Shown one piece after another: positions 33,354-47,000 of a DNA stretch of 64,000 bases. Location: the NCBI RefSeq assembly GCF_964275005.1, contig NC_092706.1:3229113-3293112 (forward strand), given 5' to 3'. Position 1 is the stretch's first letter. Every line of letters begins with the position of its first letter. Under the pieces are notes generated by a model. It was not told the origin of the DNA and searched no databases. It saw only the letters and a list, made by a program, of their open reading frames with translations. This DNA comes from Diadema setosum. Lineage: Eukaryota > Echinodermata > Echinoidea > Diadematoida > Diadematidae. Made by a program: the position numbers and the translations under genes.

Positions 33354-33614
33354 GGGGACGCCATGGCATAGTGGATAAGACTCGGACCGAATCCCAATCG
33401 GAGGACCCGAGTTCAAATCCCGCCCAGTGCTTACGCCCCTTGACAAGATGATTTTACCCACTATGTTCCCCTCGACCCAGATGTATAAATGAGTACCTGG
33501 CAACGTTAGGGCATGGAGCTACTATCTCTGTTAGTAGCTCCATGGTTAGGGTATAAGCAGGTCCCTCTGGTAGAGCAGTGCCAACACTGAAGAGGCTAGC
33601 CTGAATAAAGAAGA

Positions 33615-33695
<81 letters not shown>

Positions 33696-33744
33696 CATTA
33701 TTATTATTATTATTATTATTGTCATCATTATTATCATTATTATC
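33354..33744 (+). mobile_element. tRNA-derived SINE with ATT tail
   Basis: The head begins GGGGACGCCATGGCATAGTG and has A-box TGGCATAGTGG and B-box AGTTCAAATCC. The body contains CCCCTTGACAAG, GTACCTGGCAACGTTAGGG and a short hairpin GGAGCTACTA...TAGTAGCTCC. The tail is a long ATT repeat (about 33615-33744). The ATT tail is like that of the CR1/L2-type LINE at 51917-53574, so a LINE of that kind probably moved it. Confidence 0.85.
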
Positions 33745-34376
33745 TGCATCATAAAAGCCTCATGAAAATATTCTAGAAGCTTTAAAAAGAGATGGCACTG
33801 ACAAACTCTAACGTAATAATGAATGGAATATCACATTATTGGTGTATGAATGATCAGTGCTGGTTGTCGTGGAGTTTTATATCCTCCGGCTAAATAACAT
33901 CATGCTGATTTCATCCCAAAAGTGTGTTTTTTTTTCAGAAGTTTCTTCTCACGTGTTTATTTTTAATCATAAATTTTGGCAGGATGACAAGAACTGATCT
34001 GCAGGACTATACAATACATGTACATCTATACCCTTTTAGAGCTGTAAGTCACCTCTATCAAAATTGGACCGTAACTAAAAAGAAAAAGAAAAAGAAAATA
34101 TTATCTGGCTAATTCTTTGTGTGTTTTTTTTATGTGGTTTAGGGTCACTTTACGTGGTATAACGTATACGCACAATGTATAAATGCTTTTAAGTGTATAT
34201 CGTGACTGTGTTTGTGTATGTATAGGACCTACACACTGCCTTTGGGCAGACCCTGTGTATGTTACGCACGATGCATTATCTGAATGACAGTGGTTCCTCA
34301 TTCATGTCTGTATCCAAGCGCGCCGGAACACTTCTGGTTTTGGGGGGGGGCAAAATCTCAACGGGGGCACATTTAT

Positions 34377-35230
34377 GTGACGATGTGAGATCCTCGGCGC
34401 GGGAGCGAAGCGAGCGAGCGGGGGGGGGGGGGGGGGTGGATAGGGGGATTCCCCCCCCCCCCCCCCCCCACTGTAGGGAGCTTTTGTAAAACAGGGTACA
34501 AACGTCGCGTTTATAGACCATTTAAAAGCAAATTTCTAAGGAATTAAACACAGTGAAAAATAATCAGTGCGAAGGACTATGATTATTACATACGGGAGTA
34601 CATAATGTGATGGTGTGAGATCCTCGGCGAGGGAGCGAAGCGACCGAGCGGGGGGAGGGTGTGGGAGGGGGGATACCCCCTCCCACGGTAGGGACTTTTT
34701 GTAAAACAGAGTATAAAAGTCGCGTTTATAGAGAATTTAAAGCAAATTTCTAGGGAATTAACATATTGAAAAAATCAGTTGGAAGGACTATGATCATAAC
34801 ATACGGGAGTACATTAATAATGTGGCGGTGTGAGATCCTCGGCGAGGGAGCGAAGCGACCGAGTGGGGGGAGGGTGTGGGAGGGGGGACACCCCTCCCAC
34901 GGTAGGGACTTTTTGTAAAAACAGAGTATAAAAGTCGCGTTTATAGAACATTTAAAAGCAAATTTCTAAGGAATTAACATATTGAAAAAAAATAAGTTGG
35001 AAGGACTATGATCTTAACATACGGGGGTATATTATGTGATGGCGCGATCCTCGTCGAGGGAGCGAAGCTTCCGAGCGGGGGACTTGGAGGGGATACCCCC
35101 TCCCACGGTAGGGACTTTTTGTAAAAACAGAGTATAAAAGTCGCTTTTATAGAGCATTTTAAATTAAATTTCTGAGGAATTAAACATAGTAAAAGAAATC
35201 ACTGCGAAGGACTATGATAATAACTTATAT
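34377..35230. repeat. Tandem array, four units of about 200-230 bp
   Basis: Each unit has GAGATCCTCGGCGAGGGAGC, GAAGCGACCGAGCGGGG, a G-run and C-run pair, CCACGGTAGGGACTTTTTGT, AAGTCGC(G/T)TTTATAGA and GAAGGACTATGAT. The units start near 34377, 34607, 34823 and 35039. The first has expanded G and C homopolymers (34421-34470). No coding potential. Confidence 0.88.
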
Positions 35231-36082
35231 GAAAACTTTTCATTTTACTATAAGTACGGGCAGAACGAGCGAGCCACTTTCACTTTGCAATTTATGTGAA
35301 ATGTACTCATTAAAAGATTAAACGTGATCGCATCGTTCGAACAATAAAAAATATTCTTATACTGCTAGAAAGCAAAGAAGAAAATGAAAAATGTAAGGTT
35401 TACTAAAGGTATGTTTCAGCGGGCACACTCAAGGACACGAGGCTACCATCTATACATTAAATTTACTCTTAAGTTAATAGGTACAATAATGTATGTTGTT
35501 AGTGTATCATAATTTTCGCCCCGTTAGGGGCGAAAATTTTTGCATTTTCAATTATGAAATCACAACATTTAGACAAGAAATATGCCTTTATTGTTCATTT
35601 TGATCTTTAAATCAGTGATTAATTATTTGCTACAGGGGGCACTTTGGGGGGGCAAAAACTCGTTTTGCCCCCCCAACATTTTGTTTGGGGGGGCAAGTGC
35701 CACCCCTGCCCCCCCCCCCCCCCGCTTCCGGCGCCCTTGTCTGTATCCACAGTATATAGGCCCTATATCCTATACTGTGTGCAAGCTGCCAAGCAGGTAC
35801 TAAAAGATGAAGGGATAATTGGAAATAGGACGTTCACTGCATAGTCATGTGAAGACCGATCGACCGTTAAGTATAAAGTAAGAAGGAATTTGGGATAAGC
35901 CATCACAAAGAAAACGCACGATGCATGTGCGTCCCAGCTATGTGGTCTGGTCTTCTTCGTGTGGTACAGCCCCCCTGCTCAGCCGGTACCTCTTTTTACC
36001 ATACGCGAAAAGTGGCAGTTGATTTCGATTTTCCCCGACAACTTTCGTTCGCGAAAGACAGAGAAGCAACGAAGATCCTGAG
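35231..36082. other. No gene recognised; G/C homopolymer hairpin
   Basis: At 35634-35724 the sequence GGGGGGGCAAAAACTCGTTTTGCCCCCCC forms a strong G/C hairpin, and a C-run follows. Otherwise AT-rich unique-looking DNA. Confidence 0.4.
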
Positions 36083-36086
36083 TTAA

Positions 36087-36474
36087 AGGGATTGTAGTTT
36101 TGATTGAGACCTAATTTCAGGTTTCGAACATTTTTTGGTGAGATACCCCGGTAATGAGAAACCTCTTATGAAATATGAAAGAGCATGTAAAAAAAAAAAT
36201 CTATGAGGAATTCAACGTTTATTTGATGAAAATTGGTTTTGCAATGGCGGAGATATCCAAAAAAGAGCGATTCGCATAAAGTGTGGGACCCACACGATTG
36301 CTTTGTTTTACCTTGTTTTTGGATGTTTCAGTTATTCCAAACCCGATTTTTATCAAATAAACTTTGAATTCCTCTTAGAATGGTATGCTCTGTACTATAT
36401 CATAATTGTTTTCTTGGTATCTCACAAAAAGTTAGAAGCCCAATTCTCATCTCCACCAATACTGTACCCTCCCT
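36087..36474. mobile_element. TTAA-flanked palindromic MITE, 388 bp
   Basis: TTAA at 36083-36086 and 36475-36478. It shares AAAGAGCATGTAA, GTTTATTTGATGAAAATTGG and AGATATCCAAAAAAG with 24164-24547 and its relatives. It is more diverged at the ends (AGGGATTGTAGTTTTGATTG). Confidence 0.85.
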
Positions 36475-36478
36475 TTAA

Positions 36479-39400
36479 CAATAAACCCTAAGCACTGCAC
36501 ACGTTTCTTTCAAGTTAGTGAAAAGTGTACAGCATCGATTGATACAATAATTCGTTTTTCTGTTACGTAAGTTATGTCGCATTCTGTTATCCTCAAACAA
36601 TAGGAAATAGGAATTCCCTCTATAAACTCAAGACCTCCCCCTCCCCGCTTGTACGCCCATCTTCAACGTATACCTCTGTTAGTCCCACCCATTACGAAAC
36701 ACTATGCTGTACCTGCTATTTTTATTCGCAAGCCCTTTGTGGCAAGCTCCTTTGAGCCAGTCGTGATAAGTTTAGTAACTCTTCCTACTGCATCATCCAT
36801 CAATTCTCCCCAGCTTCACCTTCTCTCATTGTTTTCTTTTGTTGGTGGAATAGAGTAGAAGTCACCTATTAGATAAACTTTATTCATGTGGTGGTGGTAC
36901 ATGATGAGAACAATTATTGGATGATGAGTTACCTGTAGTTACGTAATGGAAACTATTTTTTTTTTAATCGATAATGCTATAAGCCTTCACTTCTCACAAC
37001 ACACGTTACCCCTGAATGATCAATTTCAGGTACACTGTTGTTTCTGCAACTTGTTAAGTGCGAACGGCAGGAAACTTTCCGAGGATTTCATAAAATGGAA
37101 AATACATGACATTGTCTATCATTGCACATGAGGTGGGAAAATGGTTTTCAGTAGACAGGTAATTATTCGCCCGTAACAATATTGATACTACAAGAAAATA
37201 GATGAAAATCATACATCGATAGGCTCAAAATATGTGTGATATTACAACAAATTTAACAAGCAAATTTTAGGCGACGATAGTAAAAATGTAATGCAAAACA
37301 AAATCAGGAGGACAACGCTTTTACCCTTTAAGTGAATTTATCACTCAACCTGAAAATCATACAAGTGAATTTAGAGAATGCAGAAATATTAGAAGCAGGC
37401 CTACACATAACTAAAATCAGTCCAAAATTTATGAATATTTAAAATTTTGGTGAAATAAATGTGTCGTCATCACTAGATTGGAAGACGTGGAGTCAAAAGT
37501 GGCCTGAGCTTTCGATCCTAGCAGAATCTTCGTCAGAGGCAAAATGACCAAGATTAGTATACAAACACTCGTGCGGGTGTCGCAGTATAGGGCGCGACAC
37601 AAAGAAAATAATTATGAAATGAATTCCACTAACTTTCATTTTCTTTTAAGTGCAAAGTACGTCATATAGTTATTACTATGACGATACTGTCATATAGTTA
37701 TTAGTCTTCCTGCCTTCTGAAAAAGCTAAGTCAAGAGCTCTTCACAATGCTAGCAGAATATCAGTACTGACATGTAAATTTTACAGACTGAATTGGGGTC
37801 ACATGAGCTAGAACATTGCTTTACTTCTAATTCACTTAGAGGCCCTGGTATCATACATTCTCGAGTTCCCTATACCTTTCTTCATAAAACTGGCATCTGT
37901 TGTGGGCGTACGTGGACATTACATAATCTTCATAGATGCAAGAACATTCTCCCAAAGCATTAATTTGTTGTTGAATCGATGATTTATTCACTTTTTAGTT
38001 TCCATGCACAGATGACAAATACAAAATATAATCAGACTATCTTGAAGCGAAGAGAAAAACAACAACAAAACATTGATGAATGTCTATAGCATTACAAGTT
38101 GTATCTCAATTAAGGACTCGAGGTCTGTGAAAAGGCTTTCTTTACCATGAAATGAAAACACCCATACATACACATGTACTCTACCCGAGTTAATTAGTCA
38201 AGGACACAGTTTATATTATCAACAGAACTGCACCTCAGCGAAGCGGCACTGCAATAACATGACCGACGGTGAGCAATTGATAATGAATTAGCAGACGTGT
38301 GTAAAGTGTACCAAAATGATCGTTGTCTATAATAACGATATCCCCAAATCGTATATGAACGTATGCATGCAGAAAGAAAACTTTAACTCATATAATAATG
38401 CCTTGTGGATGGATGAATGGGCTGATGGGTGAGAGAAACTCAAATTTTCTTCTATCGTTGTTCTCATACTACATGAAGAACGGTATGGGTGACATAGTTA
38501 TAGGAACGAATTAGAGATTCGATAACGAAATAAACAGATAAAGATTCAATAACGAAAGCAATATTTCTTTACCCATAACATTGCACAAGGATTGACTGTT
38601 CTTGTTTGCCTTTATTCTGAGAAACTAAAGGAAATACAAAAAAAAAAAGAAATGTTAACTTTCGTACTTAATCCGGTCAGTCTATAACAACAATTTGAAA
38701 TAACAATATCCAGGCCCCATGACCAGCAAAGTGACGTCCTATGAAATTTGCAAAAAGAAGTTACAGAAACAATGAAAAATAAAAACAACAACTAGGAATT
38801 CTCGTGATCTGACAATACTTATTGTTAACAAAACCATCGATACAGCAAATATCTTGTAATTATTTGTGTAGCCCTCTGATCAGCAGGAAGCTGCTTCGCG
38901 TTGGTGTCAAAAACTTTGGAGAATATTGCAATCATTTTAGTCAGAATTTTACGATATGCAGGATCTGGTCATCGGCATACTTTGGTATACGTTAAACCTC
39001 CTCACTGCACATACATACAGAGCAAGATCACATTATTGGAACCCCCCCCCCCCCCCCCAAAAAAAAAAAAAAAAATAAATCAATAAATCAATAAATCAAT
39101 AAAAAAAATAAAAATCAGATCTGCGATAAATACATGAAAAAGTATGATATGTTTTGTTATAATATGTGAATCCTGCACAGGAAAAACTACTAGTACTAGT
39201 TATCTCGTTAGTTGCCAATCAGACTTGCACCCAATATACAAAACACAATACGATATGACCAATCATTAAAACATAGTATTTGGTGAAAGCCAATTAATCA
39301 CCAGTGCGTGGCAGGTTTACCGTCGATGACCAAATCGATTTCATGTGTTTGTTAACTCACTTTCATGCGTCAGGTTAGTTGGTTGGTTTCGTATAGGTCT

Positions 39401-40316
39401 GGTACATAATCGACTATTCATCAATTTCTTCTCTATCTGCTGGGGTTGATACTTTTTTACTTACATCACCATTATATGATATATTTCATGCATCAGGAGA
39501 AGTGGTAACTGTGGGATTGTTATCTAATACACACATACAATATGGTGAAATCATTTTGTAAATTGGCTTTCGTTAAAGAGCACTGGTTTCTTAAAAAAAA
39601 AGGTATTCCTACAAGCTAAACTGTAAGGATCGAAAATGGATTCATTTATTTTATTATCATCATTATGAGATGCATCAACCTGTCAAAAAGACGTTTATTC
39701 TTGGAAAGGTAGCAGTGCTGCACGCTGTAGAAAGCCATATTGTGTGTCAGTAATTTTGCATTTTCAAGTATTATTTCATAAGGACTCTATAGAAGGCAGC
39801 GAGATGTACTAGTGAGTTTTAAAACCATTTATTCCATCTCTTCTTTCTAAACGCTGTTCACCCTCAACAACGACAAAAAAGAGAGAAAATACGCAGATTT
39901 GACGTGAAATTAGTTAGCGACAGAAATGCTTCAGGCAGCTAGGGAAATATCCAGATATTTGACATTTAATCGTAAGAACAAAAATAACAAACTACAGTAT
40001 AGCAACAACCATGACAACGGTCCTGGACAGAAATGTACTTCATTTAATGCTGTACTTTGCACAGCATCGTCATTCTATAATACTTCTCTTCATTTTCCTC
40101 AGCCAGCTCTTCTTTTGATCTCTTTCTGTTCGGATCTATTTGCATCACGACACTGGCACAGAGAGCTGTTGATATCTTACTATACATACAAGTAATTTCG
40201 ACTTGTATCGTAGCGGTTCTATAACATTTGGCTAAACATTATGGTTGAGTTGTGAAATTGACAAATATTTCATCGTTCTTGACCTTGCCCAGCAATATGA
40301 AAATGCTGTCTTCAGA
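36479..40316. other. Gene-free stretch between DNAJC7 and the GT31 cluster
   Basis: Mostly unique-looking AT-rich sequence. It includes a retroelement-like motif at 37441-37580 and a C-run/A-run pair at 39043-39074 followed by AATC/AATA repeats. On the minus strand, AATAAA hexamers at about 39828-39833 and 39645-39650 could serve as polyadenylation signals for the gene ending at 40317. No exon is recognised. Confidence 0.4.
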
Positions 40317-41594
40317 TCAGCCAACTTTTCCAACCTTCCACAACCAAGTCATCATTTCTGGAGTCATGTTTGTGATCACAGTGAAAAGCTGAATCTTGTC
40401 GCTGGGAAGCATGTCGTCTATTATCAAGCGGAACTTTAAAAACTTCTTCAAGTCTTGGACGGGAATTCCCGCCTTTTTCAGACAGATTCCAATAAAAGCA
40501 TCTTCCCATGGAAACAAGGGAGTCCTGATTGCCTCGCGGTACACCCTTTTGACTACATCGGTTGACATTATATATGCCGGGCCATCCATGTAAGGAGGAT
40601 ATGTTGGATGGGGAAAAAACTCCTCAGAAAGGTAAAATCGTTGGTTTTTGTTTCGCACCACACTTTGTGCTGACCAAATCCTGCCGGCTGCGAAATTTGA
40701 GGTCGGAGCCGTCCTCAAAATATCCAGTAGATTTCTTTGATTCACCATAGTGTCGTCGTCGATCTTAATAACAAAATTGGCCTGTCGACAGTGCTTCGTG
40801 ACCCACTTCAATCCCATGACTGTCTTACGCGTGAGATTCATGTAGCTATCGACAAAATCCTCCTGCACGATGTCGGAATGGAGGTCGAACTCGACGTCAA
40901 TTTCCTTTTGCAGGGTGGTATTTTCAAAGGCGCCGAGGAGAAACACCGTTTTAACTGTCATGTTGTTACTTGTAACATTCCAGGAAGCGGAATCGCCGTA
41001 GGTCGAGCGAATGACTTGGCGCCTGAGAAAATTCCCGGGGGCTGTCAGAACGAGGAAGACAACCAAAACTTGCAACTTCTTGTTGTTTTCCTCCAAACAC
41101 GTCAGCCACGGATTGTGACGGTAGGTATAGTTGTGAGTGTCGACGGGCTCGTCGAGATAGGTGGAATTCTTCGTATCAACACGCACGCTGTCGTCAGATT
41201 TGTCGAGGTGTAGTTCGAACATCGTGGATATATCGTCGTTCTCAGTACCCATCTCTGGATTCACGTCCGAACCGAGTTCGAATTTGCAAGGATATGATAG
41301 GTTGTCACAGCGTGGGGCGGTTGTCCTATTCCAATCCACTGCCGCCTCTTGCATTGTCGATCGCAAGCGAGACTGTACGACAAGGTCGTCGTCCGCGCGA
41401 TTATCGTGCTCACTTTGCCACGACCCGACGACTTTTGGGGAACCATAATACCAAACGGTGACATCGCTACCCATATTAGTTGACGCCATGAATATGAACA
41501 TGACCAGCGCTCCTGACAGGAAAATTAGCCCATGCTTTACCGTGAAATGATGGGAAGCAGTCATTGTACCATTAGTATGCACGTTCGTGTACAA
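40317..41594 (-). CDS. GT31 beta-1,3-galactosyltransferase-like protein, intronless (paralogue 1)
   Basis: Type II Golgi glycosyltransferase, 425 residues. The family (Pfam Galactosyl_T) moves galactose or GlcNAc from a UDP-sugar onto glycans in beta-1,3 linkage; donor and acceptor here are unknown. A short cytoplasmic tail is followed by a signal anchor at about 20-37 (HGLIFLSGALVMFIFMA), a variable stem to about 170 and the catalytic domain. Motifs: RRQVIRSTYG at 191-200, VFLLGA, the metal-binding DDD at 279-281 in KIDDDT, YPPYMDGPAY at 332-341 and EDAFIG at 364-369. N-glycosylation sites are common in the stem. The start could be Met1 or Met11; the TNG-M context around Met11 is shared with paralogue 2. 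The single exon is typical of many GT31 genes. Full length, no break. Confidence 0.93.
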   Translation of the reverse strand: MYTNVHTNGTMTASHHFTVKHGLIFLSGALVMFIFMASTNMGSDVTVWYYGSPKVVGSWQSEHDNRADDDLVVQSRLRSTMQEAAVDWNRTTAPRCDNLSYPCKFELGSDVNPEMGTENDDISTMFELHLDKSDDSVRVDTKNSTYLDEPVDTHNYTYRHNPWLTCLEENNKKLQVLVVFLVLTAPGNFLRRQVIRSTYGDSASWNVTSNNMTVKTVFLLGAFENTTLQKEIDVEFDLHSDIVQEDFVDSYMNLTRKTVMGLKWVTKHCRQANFVIKIDDDTMVNQRNLLDILRTAPTSNFAAGRIWSAQSVVRNKNQRFYLSEEFFPHPTYPPYMDGPAYIMSTDVVKRVYREAIRTPLFPWEDAFIGICLKKAGIPVQDLKKFLKFRLIIDDMLPSDKIQLFTVITNMTPEMMTWLWKVGKVG

Positions 41595-43150
41595 TCAGAC
41601 TCTCATACACAGTATCTACTGAAGTAATTCATTAACTAAGTTCCATGGATGTGCTGATGACTGCACGGCAGAAGTCCCAGAACGCATTTTCAGGTCCTCC
41701 ACTTACGTACAGGTTAGACTTCAACAAGCAAAACAGACGCAAGATTCCACCGTCGGCACTAAGATAAGTTTAACCTCGATGGCGCTCTCATTACACAGTT
41801 AAGTTTTCATGCGAGGCTGTCATCGTCAACGCTTGATAGAGAGTACTATAGTACTCAAGGCATGCTTGCACGCGCTGCTCTAGTCATCGACAGTTTCCGA
41901 AAAAAGTAAGAAAGTATCGACCGTAAAGTCACAATCAATAGATGTTGTAGAAGCTATACTCGCACTGGACGTTTCGATGTAAGGTCAATCGCGATTGGCT
42001 GAACGGAACCCATACAACGTCGGCACAGAGCATCCAATAGCAGTATTGAGAATGTGGTGAAGTGGCAAGCAATAAGATCTTCCCTTGTCAAGGAAGTATC
42101 ATCTTTGTGCTTCCTCGTTCAGAGGTTAGTCGATCACGGAGACACGCACTAATCACCATTCTACCATTGATGAGAAGAAAATAATGGCTTTGCCATGCTT
42201 TGCTATTCAGTGATCCAGGTGATTTAACCTTGCGTATTAGCGAAAGCAGACAGACCTCTCCTCTCTCCTTTCTTCTATCCTGTCTCTATGCAAGTCATCC
42301 CTCCCTCCTTTTTTCCTATCTGTTATGCATTATGTACGAGGACTGCATGCAAATCAAGCAATGCTTATATAAGCTGTAGCCCTTCTGCGTTATTCATTGC
42401 ATCGCTGATATGTACTTGTACATTGTAAAGGCAATGAAGAAACTTACTTTGTCAACAATTAATGTTTATGTATATATTATGTATGGCACCAACAATGTAT
42501 CTGCATGAGCAATGATATAATGCAGGAACCAATAAAATCAAATCAAATGAAAAAAAAAATCAAAGATTTGGATCGCTTATGGTCTCTTGAAAGCCAAAGG
42601 CTTAGGAAAAAGAATATCGGCAAATACCTCACAAAATATCATGTTAAAAAAAAGAAAACAAAACAAAAAAGGATACAGAACCTCGTCCAGGATAAGTGTT
42701 TCTTTTACCGCTCAAACTGACTGAAGCTGTACGCTAGCAATTATAGTTTCTATACAGAGATGCTAAGTTTCTCAACTGGCTGATGTGGATAACGCCGACA
42801 GCGAAACAACTGGGGAGGAGGGGTGGAGCAGATGCCCCCCCCCCCCCGAGCTTTTCATTTTGGAAATAGAAATTGTGCAGTTTGGCGCACAGTTATATGA
42901 TACAATTAACTTGCGTAGTGCTCATCTATTCGTCATGGAAGATGGTCCTGCAAGACATCATTGCTTTTTTGTTTGTTTCTTTTATTTTTGTGGGGTTTTT
43001 TTTTTTGTAGCAAACTGTGGTCAAGACTGAGTCTACAATGTATATTATGCCTGACATGACTTACTAGATGGCAGAATTTTAGAGACCTCTTTGGATTATT
43101 TTGCAGAAGGAAAATCGCTTTAAGATACAGCCATACTAGGTGTCCTAGCC

Positions 43151-43162
43151 AACAACAACAGC

Positions 43163-43215
<53 letters not shown>
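43151..43215. repeat. CAA microsatellite
   Basis: About 21 CAA/ACA units with one GCA interruption near the left end. Confidence 0.9.
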
Positions 43216-43979
43216 AAGAATAAAGAAAAATATTAACCTCACTCACTTCAGGATAAAAGCGGGCTTATCATACAATGTTTACTATTTATCTATATCTGCC
43301 AAATTTTCGTTTTCTTCTTCTTTTTTTTTTAATAGGTTTGGTGTTTTGCGAGACCACACGCACTTATGCGCAATGCAAAAACTGTGGTAAACTAACGACA
43401 TCGTTATAACGTTTAGTAAAATCTCATGGTGGATATCCGGTCGATTTCATAAAAATGCTTCAGAGACCTGGTGAGTTTTTTTTTTCTTTCAAATTGCTGT
43501 TATTCTATATCATATCCCACATAAGTATATTTTACCAGGTACCAATGGGATTATACATGAATTTGGAACACGTAACCGAGAGATGTTTTTCTCCCAACAT
43601 TCATGCCGTGGTACTATATACTTTTTCGTTAGTACATTTACCAAACAGCTTTTTATCATTCCCGCCATTGCATATTGATATAGGTATCGCTCGCATCTTT
43701 CTGCCACGGCCAAGTCCGGTTTTTTCGTGCATGCACATCGCACAATATTATCGACACATCAGTATCACTTGTTATGGTCTTAGATCTAACGTTACTCTCG
43801 TTCATTCGACTACCACGGGCCGCGGTTGTACTGCCTCTGCTGCAATATTCAGCACGATTATAAGAATAAAACCTTGCATGGTTGACGGAATACGTTTTTA
43901 TCCAATCTCAAGTCTGCCAATCGATGTGGGATATAAAGCAAAATAATCATCTCCTATTTTTCTCGGACAATGGATACAA

Positions 43980-44065
43980 TCTAACATCGCCTCCATAATC
44001 GATGAGTGTGATCTATCAGCCCTCGATCGCCTTCACCTCGAATCACCTGGGCGATGTTAGATTGT
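43980..44065. repeat. Short inverted repeat element
   Basis: GATACAATCTAACATCGCC at the left and GGCGATGTTAGATTGTAC at the right are inverted copies about 50 bp apart. It could be a very short MITE; no target duplication is clear. Confidence 0.55.
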
Positions 44066-47000
44066 ACATCGCCCTCGCAGTGTGATTATTAACCGTATTC
44101 AGTGCCAGTCGATCTCGATGTTTTTCCACTAGGTCATTATTGCATGTTTTTACAGTAGTTATGTTCTAGTTATTTGTGTGTAAAGTACGTTGCTTTTCGT
44201 TTTTACTTACGAAGTATCACCATCACAGTTTGCTTGCCAAATGTATCTTTTTCATCTTTTACATAAAGAATTGTTCCAGTGACTATTGGGGACCAGCAAT
44301 CGATGATTCCAAAGTTTAGAGTACACTGCAATGTTGTGTCTTATACGTAAGTATCGTCATTTATTCTCGTTGTGTGAAGACCACAACCGTCAAAGAGTTT
44401 TCTTAAACTGATGACATGCTTGTCATGCTTGTGTGACGAAGCCGGAAAGAATCCGGGTATCTATTGGTGGTATAACATGGAGAAGAAAAAAAAAAACACC
44501 CACAACAGCAACAACAAACATGATGCCTCGGGACAAGCTTGGAAGAGAGGGAAAGTGAATAACAATAGGACGTAAAACCAAGTGGCATAGGAACAACCTC
44601 CCCGTGTAGACAGAACAGTAACTGTTTGGAGATGGGTGTGAGGAGGGAAACAATCTAGCGAAGGGAGGGGGGGGGGATGGGGCGGCGGCTTAAGTTGGGT
44701 ATAGAGAGGGTTATATCTCCAGTCATTCTTCGAGAACAAGTGAAGGAGTGACTCAAAAGAGCCAAAAATCTGTACGTCTAGGCTCCATTTCATAGCAAGT
44801 TGCTGTGATGGCAACTCATGCTGGAATGGCAATACATTATTGTCATGTAACGATCACAAGAATCCAGCTCCCTGATTGGTAGTTGCTATACGGGAAATTG
44901 CTATTCGAGAAAGAGTTGCTATCCTGACATCTTTTATAAAATTGGGTTCCTGGTATCATACCCTCTTGAGTGAATCATGCTCAACGATCGGTTTACATAG
45001 CGTCATGTGACCAATCGTAAAGGTGCTATAATGTCGATGTTGAAAATAATGATGAAAAATACTATGCTTTATAACTTGACGTCAGTCATTATATGTACGC
45101 TACATTGTGCTTTTAATCAATGTTGTTTCTCATGTCATGGATAGCGTGCTGTGTGAAGTGCTACTGGAATCGACCTCGGAGATCACAGTGTATAAGTCGC
45201 GTCCACTGTGGTATAAACAGATTGTCGCTAGCTGCTTCTATACATAAATATTTATATTTAAACAAAAGAATATATAATGTATAATATTTTGTTCAGTATA
45301 TGGTTGAAGGTATAAAAAACAAATACATCATGCAATGTTTTGAGGTTTTAGTGGAATTATGGGTACCTTTGTGACAGAAATAGCACATTCCTCGAACATA
45401 ACCTCGAATTCGAAAACACAACATGAAGAATACTTTACTCCATCACAGGAACGAAAACTCTCTACGATGAAGATGTTGAAGCTTCTTGTTATGTTTCTAT
45501 GTTGTTGGGTTTTCTCTTCTTTCAATTCTTTTTCTTTCTTCGTTGTCAACAGTTTGTAAATCTCCAAAGTTGCTCCCTTTCTGATTTGCACGTTTGGAAT
45601 TTTCTATTGCAAATGGACAGACTGTGTGTGAGGGTGACTTAAGAGGCCTCTTATAATCAAGAATGATGCTCATGATGTTTATGGCGCTCATTCGAAGAGC
45701 CTCTCATAATATAGACATGATAGAGGGGAACTATTACTTGGAATTTTGTCAGTACATTCTTGGATGTTACATAGCGCCTACTCTGAGATTCCTTACGTCA
45801 ACTATACAGCATGTCCTCCCCCCCCCCCCAAAAAAAAATAAATAAATAAAAATAAAAATCGGATTTTCGCATTGATAACTCCCAATATGAATAAACTGTC
45901 GAAATGCTACTTCAGGGCCTTGAAATATAACATATTAGCTCTATTTTGCAGAAAACCCCATGCAATTTGGTTATGCGATCACAGAGAAATGTGGATTGTT
46001 GTAAAGCATGTCACGAGTCTGATTCTTCCAAGTTTAGCACTTGGATGCTCTGGAACTGCATGTTAATGTGTGAACACAATAGACAGAACTTGGAGGGAAG
46101 AGATTCCTGACGTGCTCTACAAAATTCCTCATTCCTCTTTGACCTCTGAAGCAAATCGAATGGAGTTTTCTGTAAGATGTGGGCAATGAGTTATAGTTTC
46201 ATACCCTGAAATTGTATTTCAATTGATTCTCTAATTTTAAAGTTATCATTGCAGAGGCTCCCTTTGTATTTTTCTTTTTGACATACGGTATAGCGACTAT
46301 ATATCACAGTTTTACTCGACAAGTCATGACTATACAGAAAAATCTCATTACTGTGTTTACTTTATTAATATTTCATAATGATATGAGATGATAAAGGCAA
46401 TTCAATTTGAATTTACTTGCATACATGTGCTTACTGTTTACATTGCCGTAGTTGATAACGGAAGTATTCATTTACGAAATTCCCGAAAAAAAAAAGAAAT
46501 ATATATCCTTATGATTAACGATAATTGCATTCTTGGTGATGATATCATTTTTTTTTAAAGCTTATGTTGACCGTCTAAAAATAAAAGCTATATTCCAAGT
46601 TATTCTTCTTCTCTGTTTCTTGCGCTGAACTTGTGAGAGACGCAAATCATTTGATTAAGGTCAATTTGTTTTATCAATTGCTATATGGTGTTATGCATAA
46701 TAACAATAACCTATATACAATGACCAGTCCTGTCAACTTGGGATACTCTTTTTTGCATCTCATAGTTGAATAGAACACAAAATGAAGCAAAGCAAAATCT
46801 GCAATAATTCTAGCTGCTCTAAGTGCTCAAAGTTAGTTTACTTTTTCTATTGCTGCGATCATAACAGAAAGAATATGCTTCCTTTTACTCAATGACCAAT
46901 TAACTGTCTGATGAAATAAGAAATGGTAAAAGAAATCAACAAGATATTTCAGTAATATAGTAATTACTAAGTCTTATTATTTTTTTTATGTAGGAGACTG

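Noticed and set aside
40737-41213. Plus-strand ORF inside GT31 paralogue 1 (similar ones in paralogues 2 and 3)
   Set aside because: Antisense shadows of the conserved catalytic domain; they recur only because the sense protein is conserved.
43455-43946. Plus-strand ORF of 163 codons
   Set aside because: T-rich and hydrophobic with no recognisable domain; it has a minus-strand shadow, no splice context and no paralogue in the window.
44461-44832. Minus-strand ORF of 123 codons
   Set aside because: Low complexity (Pro, Phe and Leu runs from G/A-rich DNA), overlapping other chance frames.
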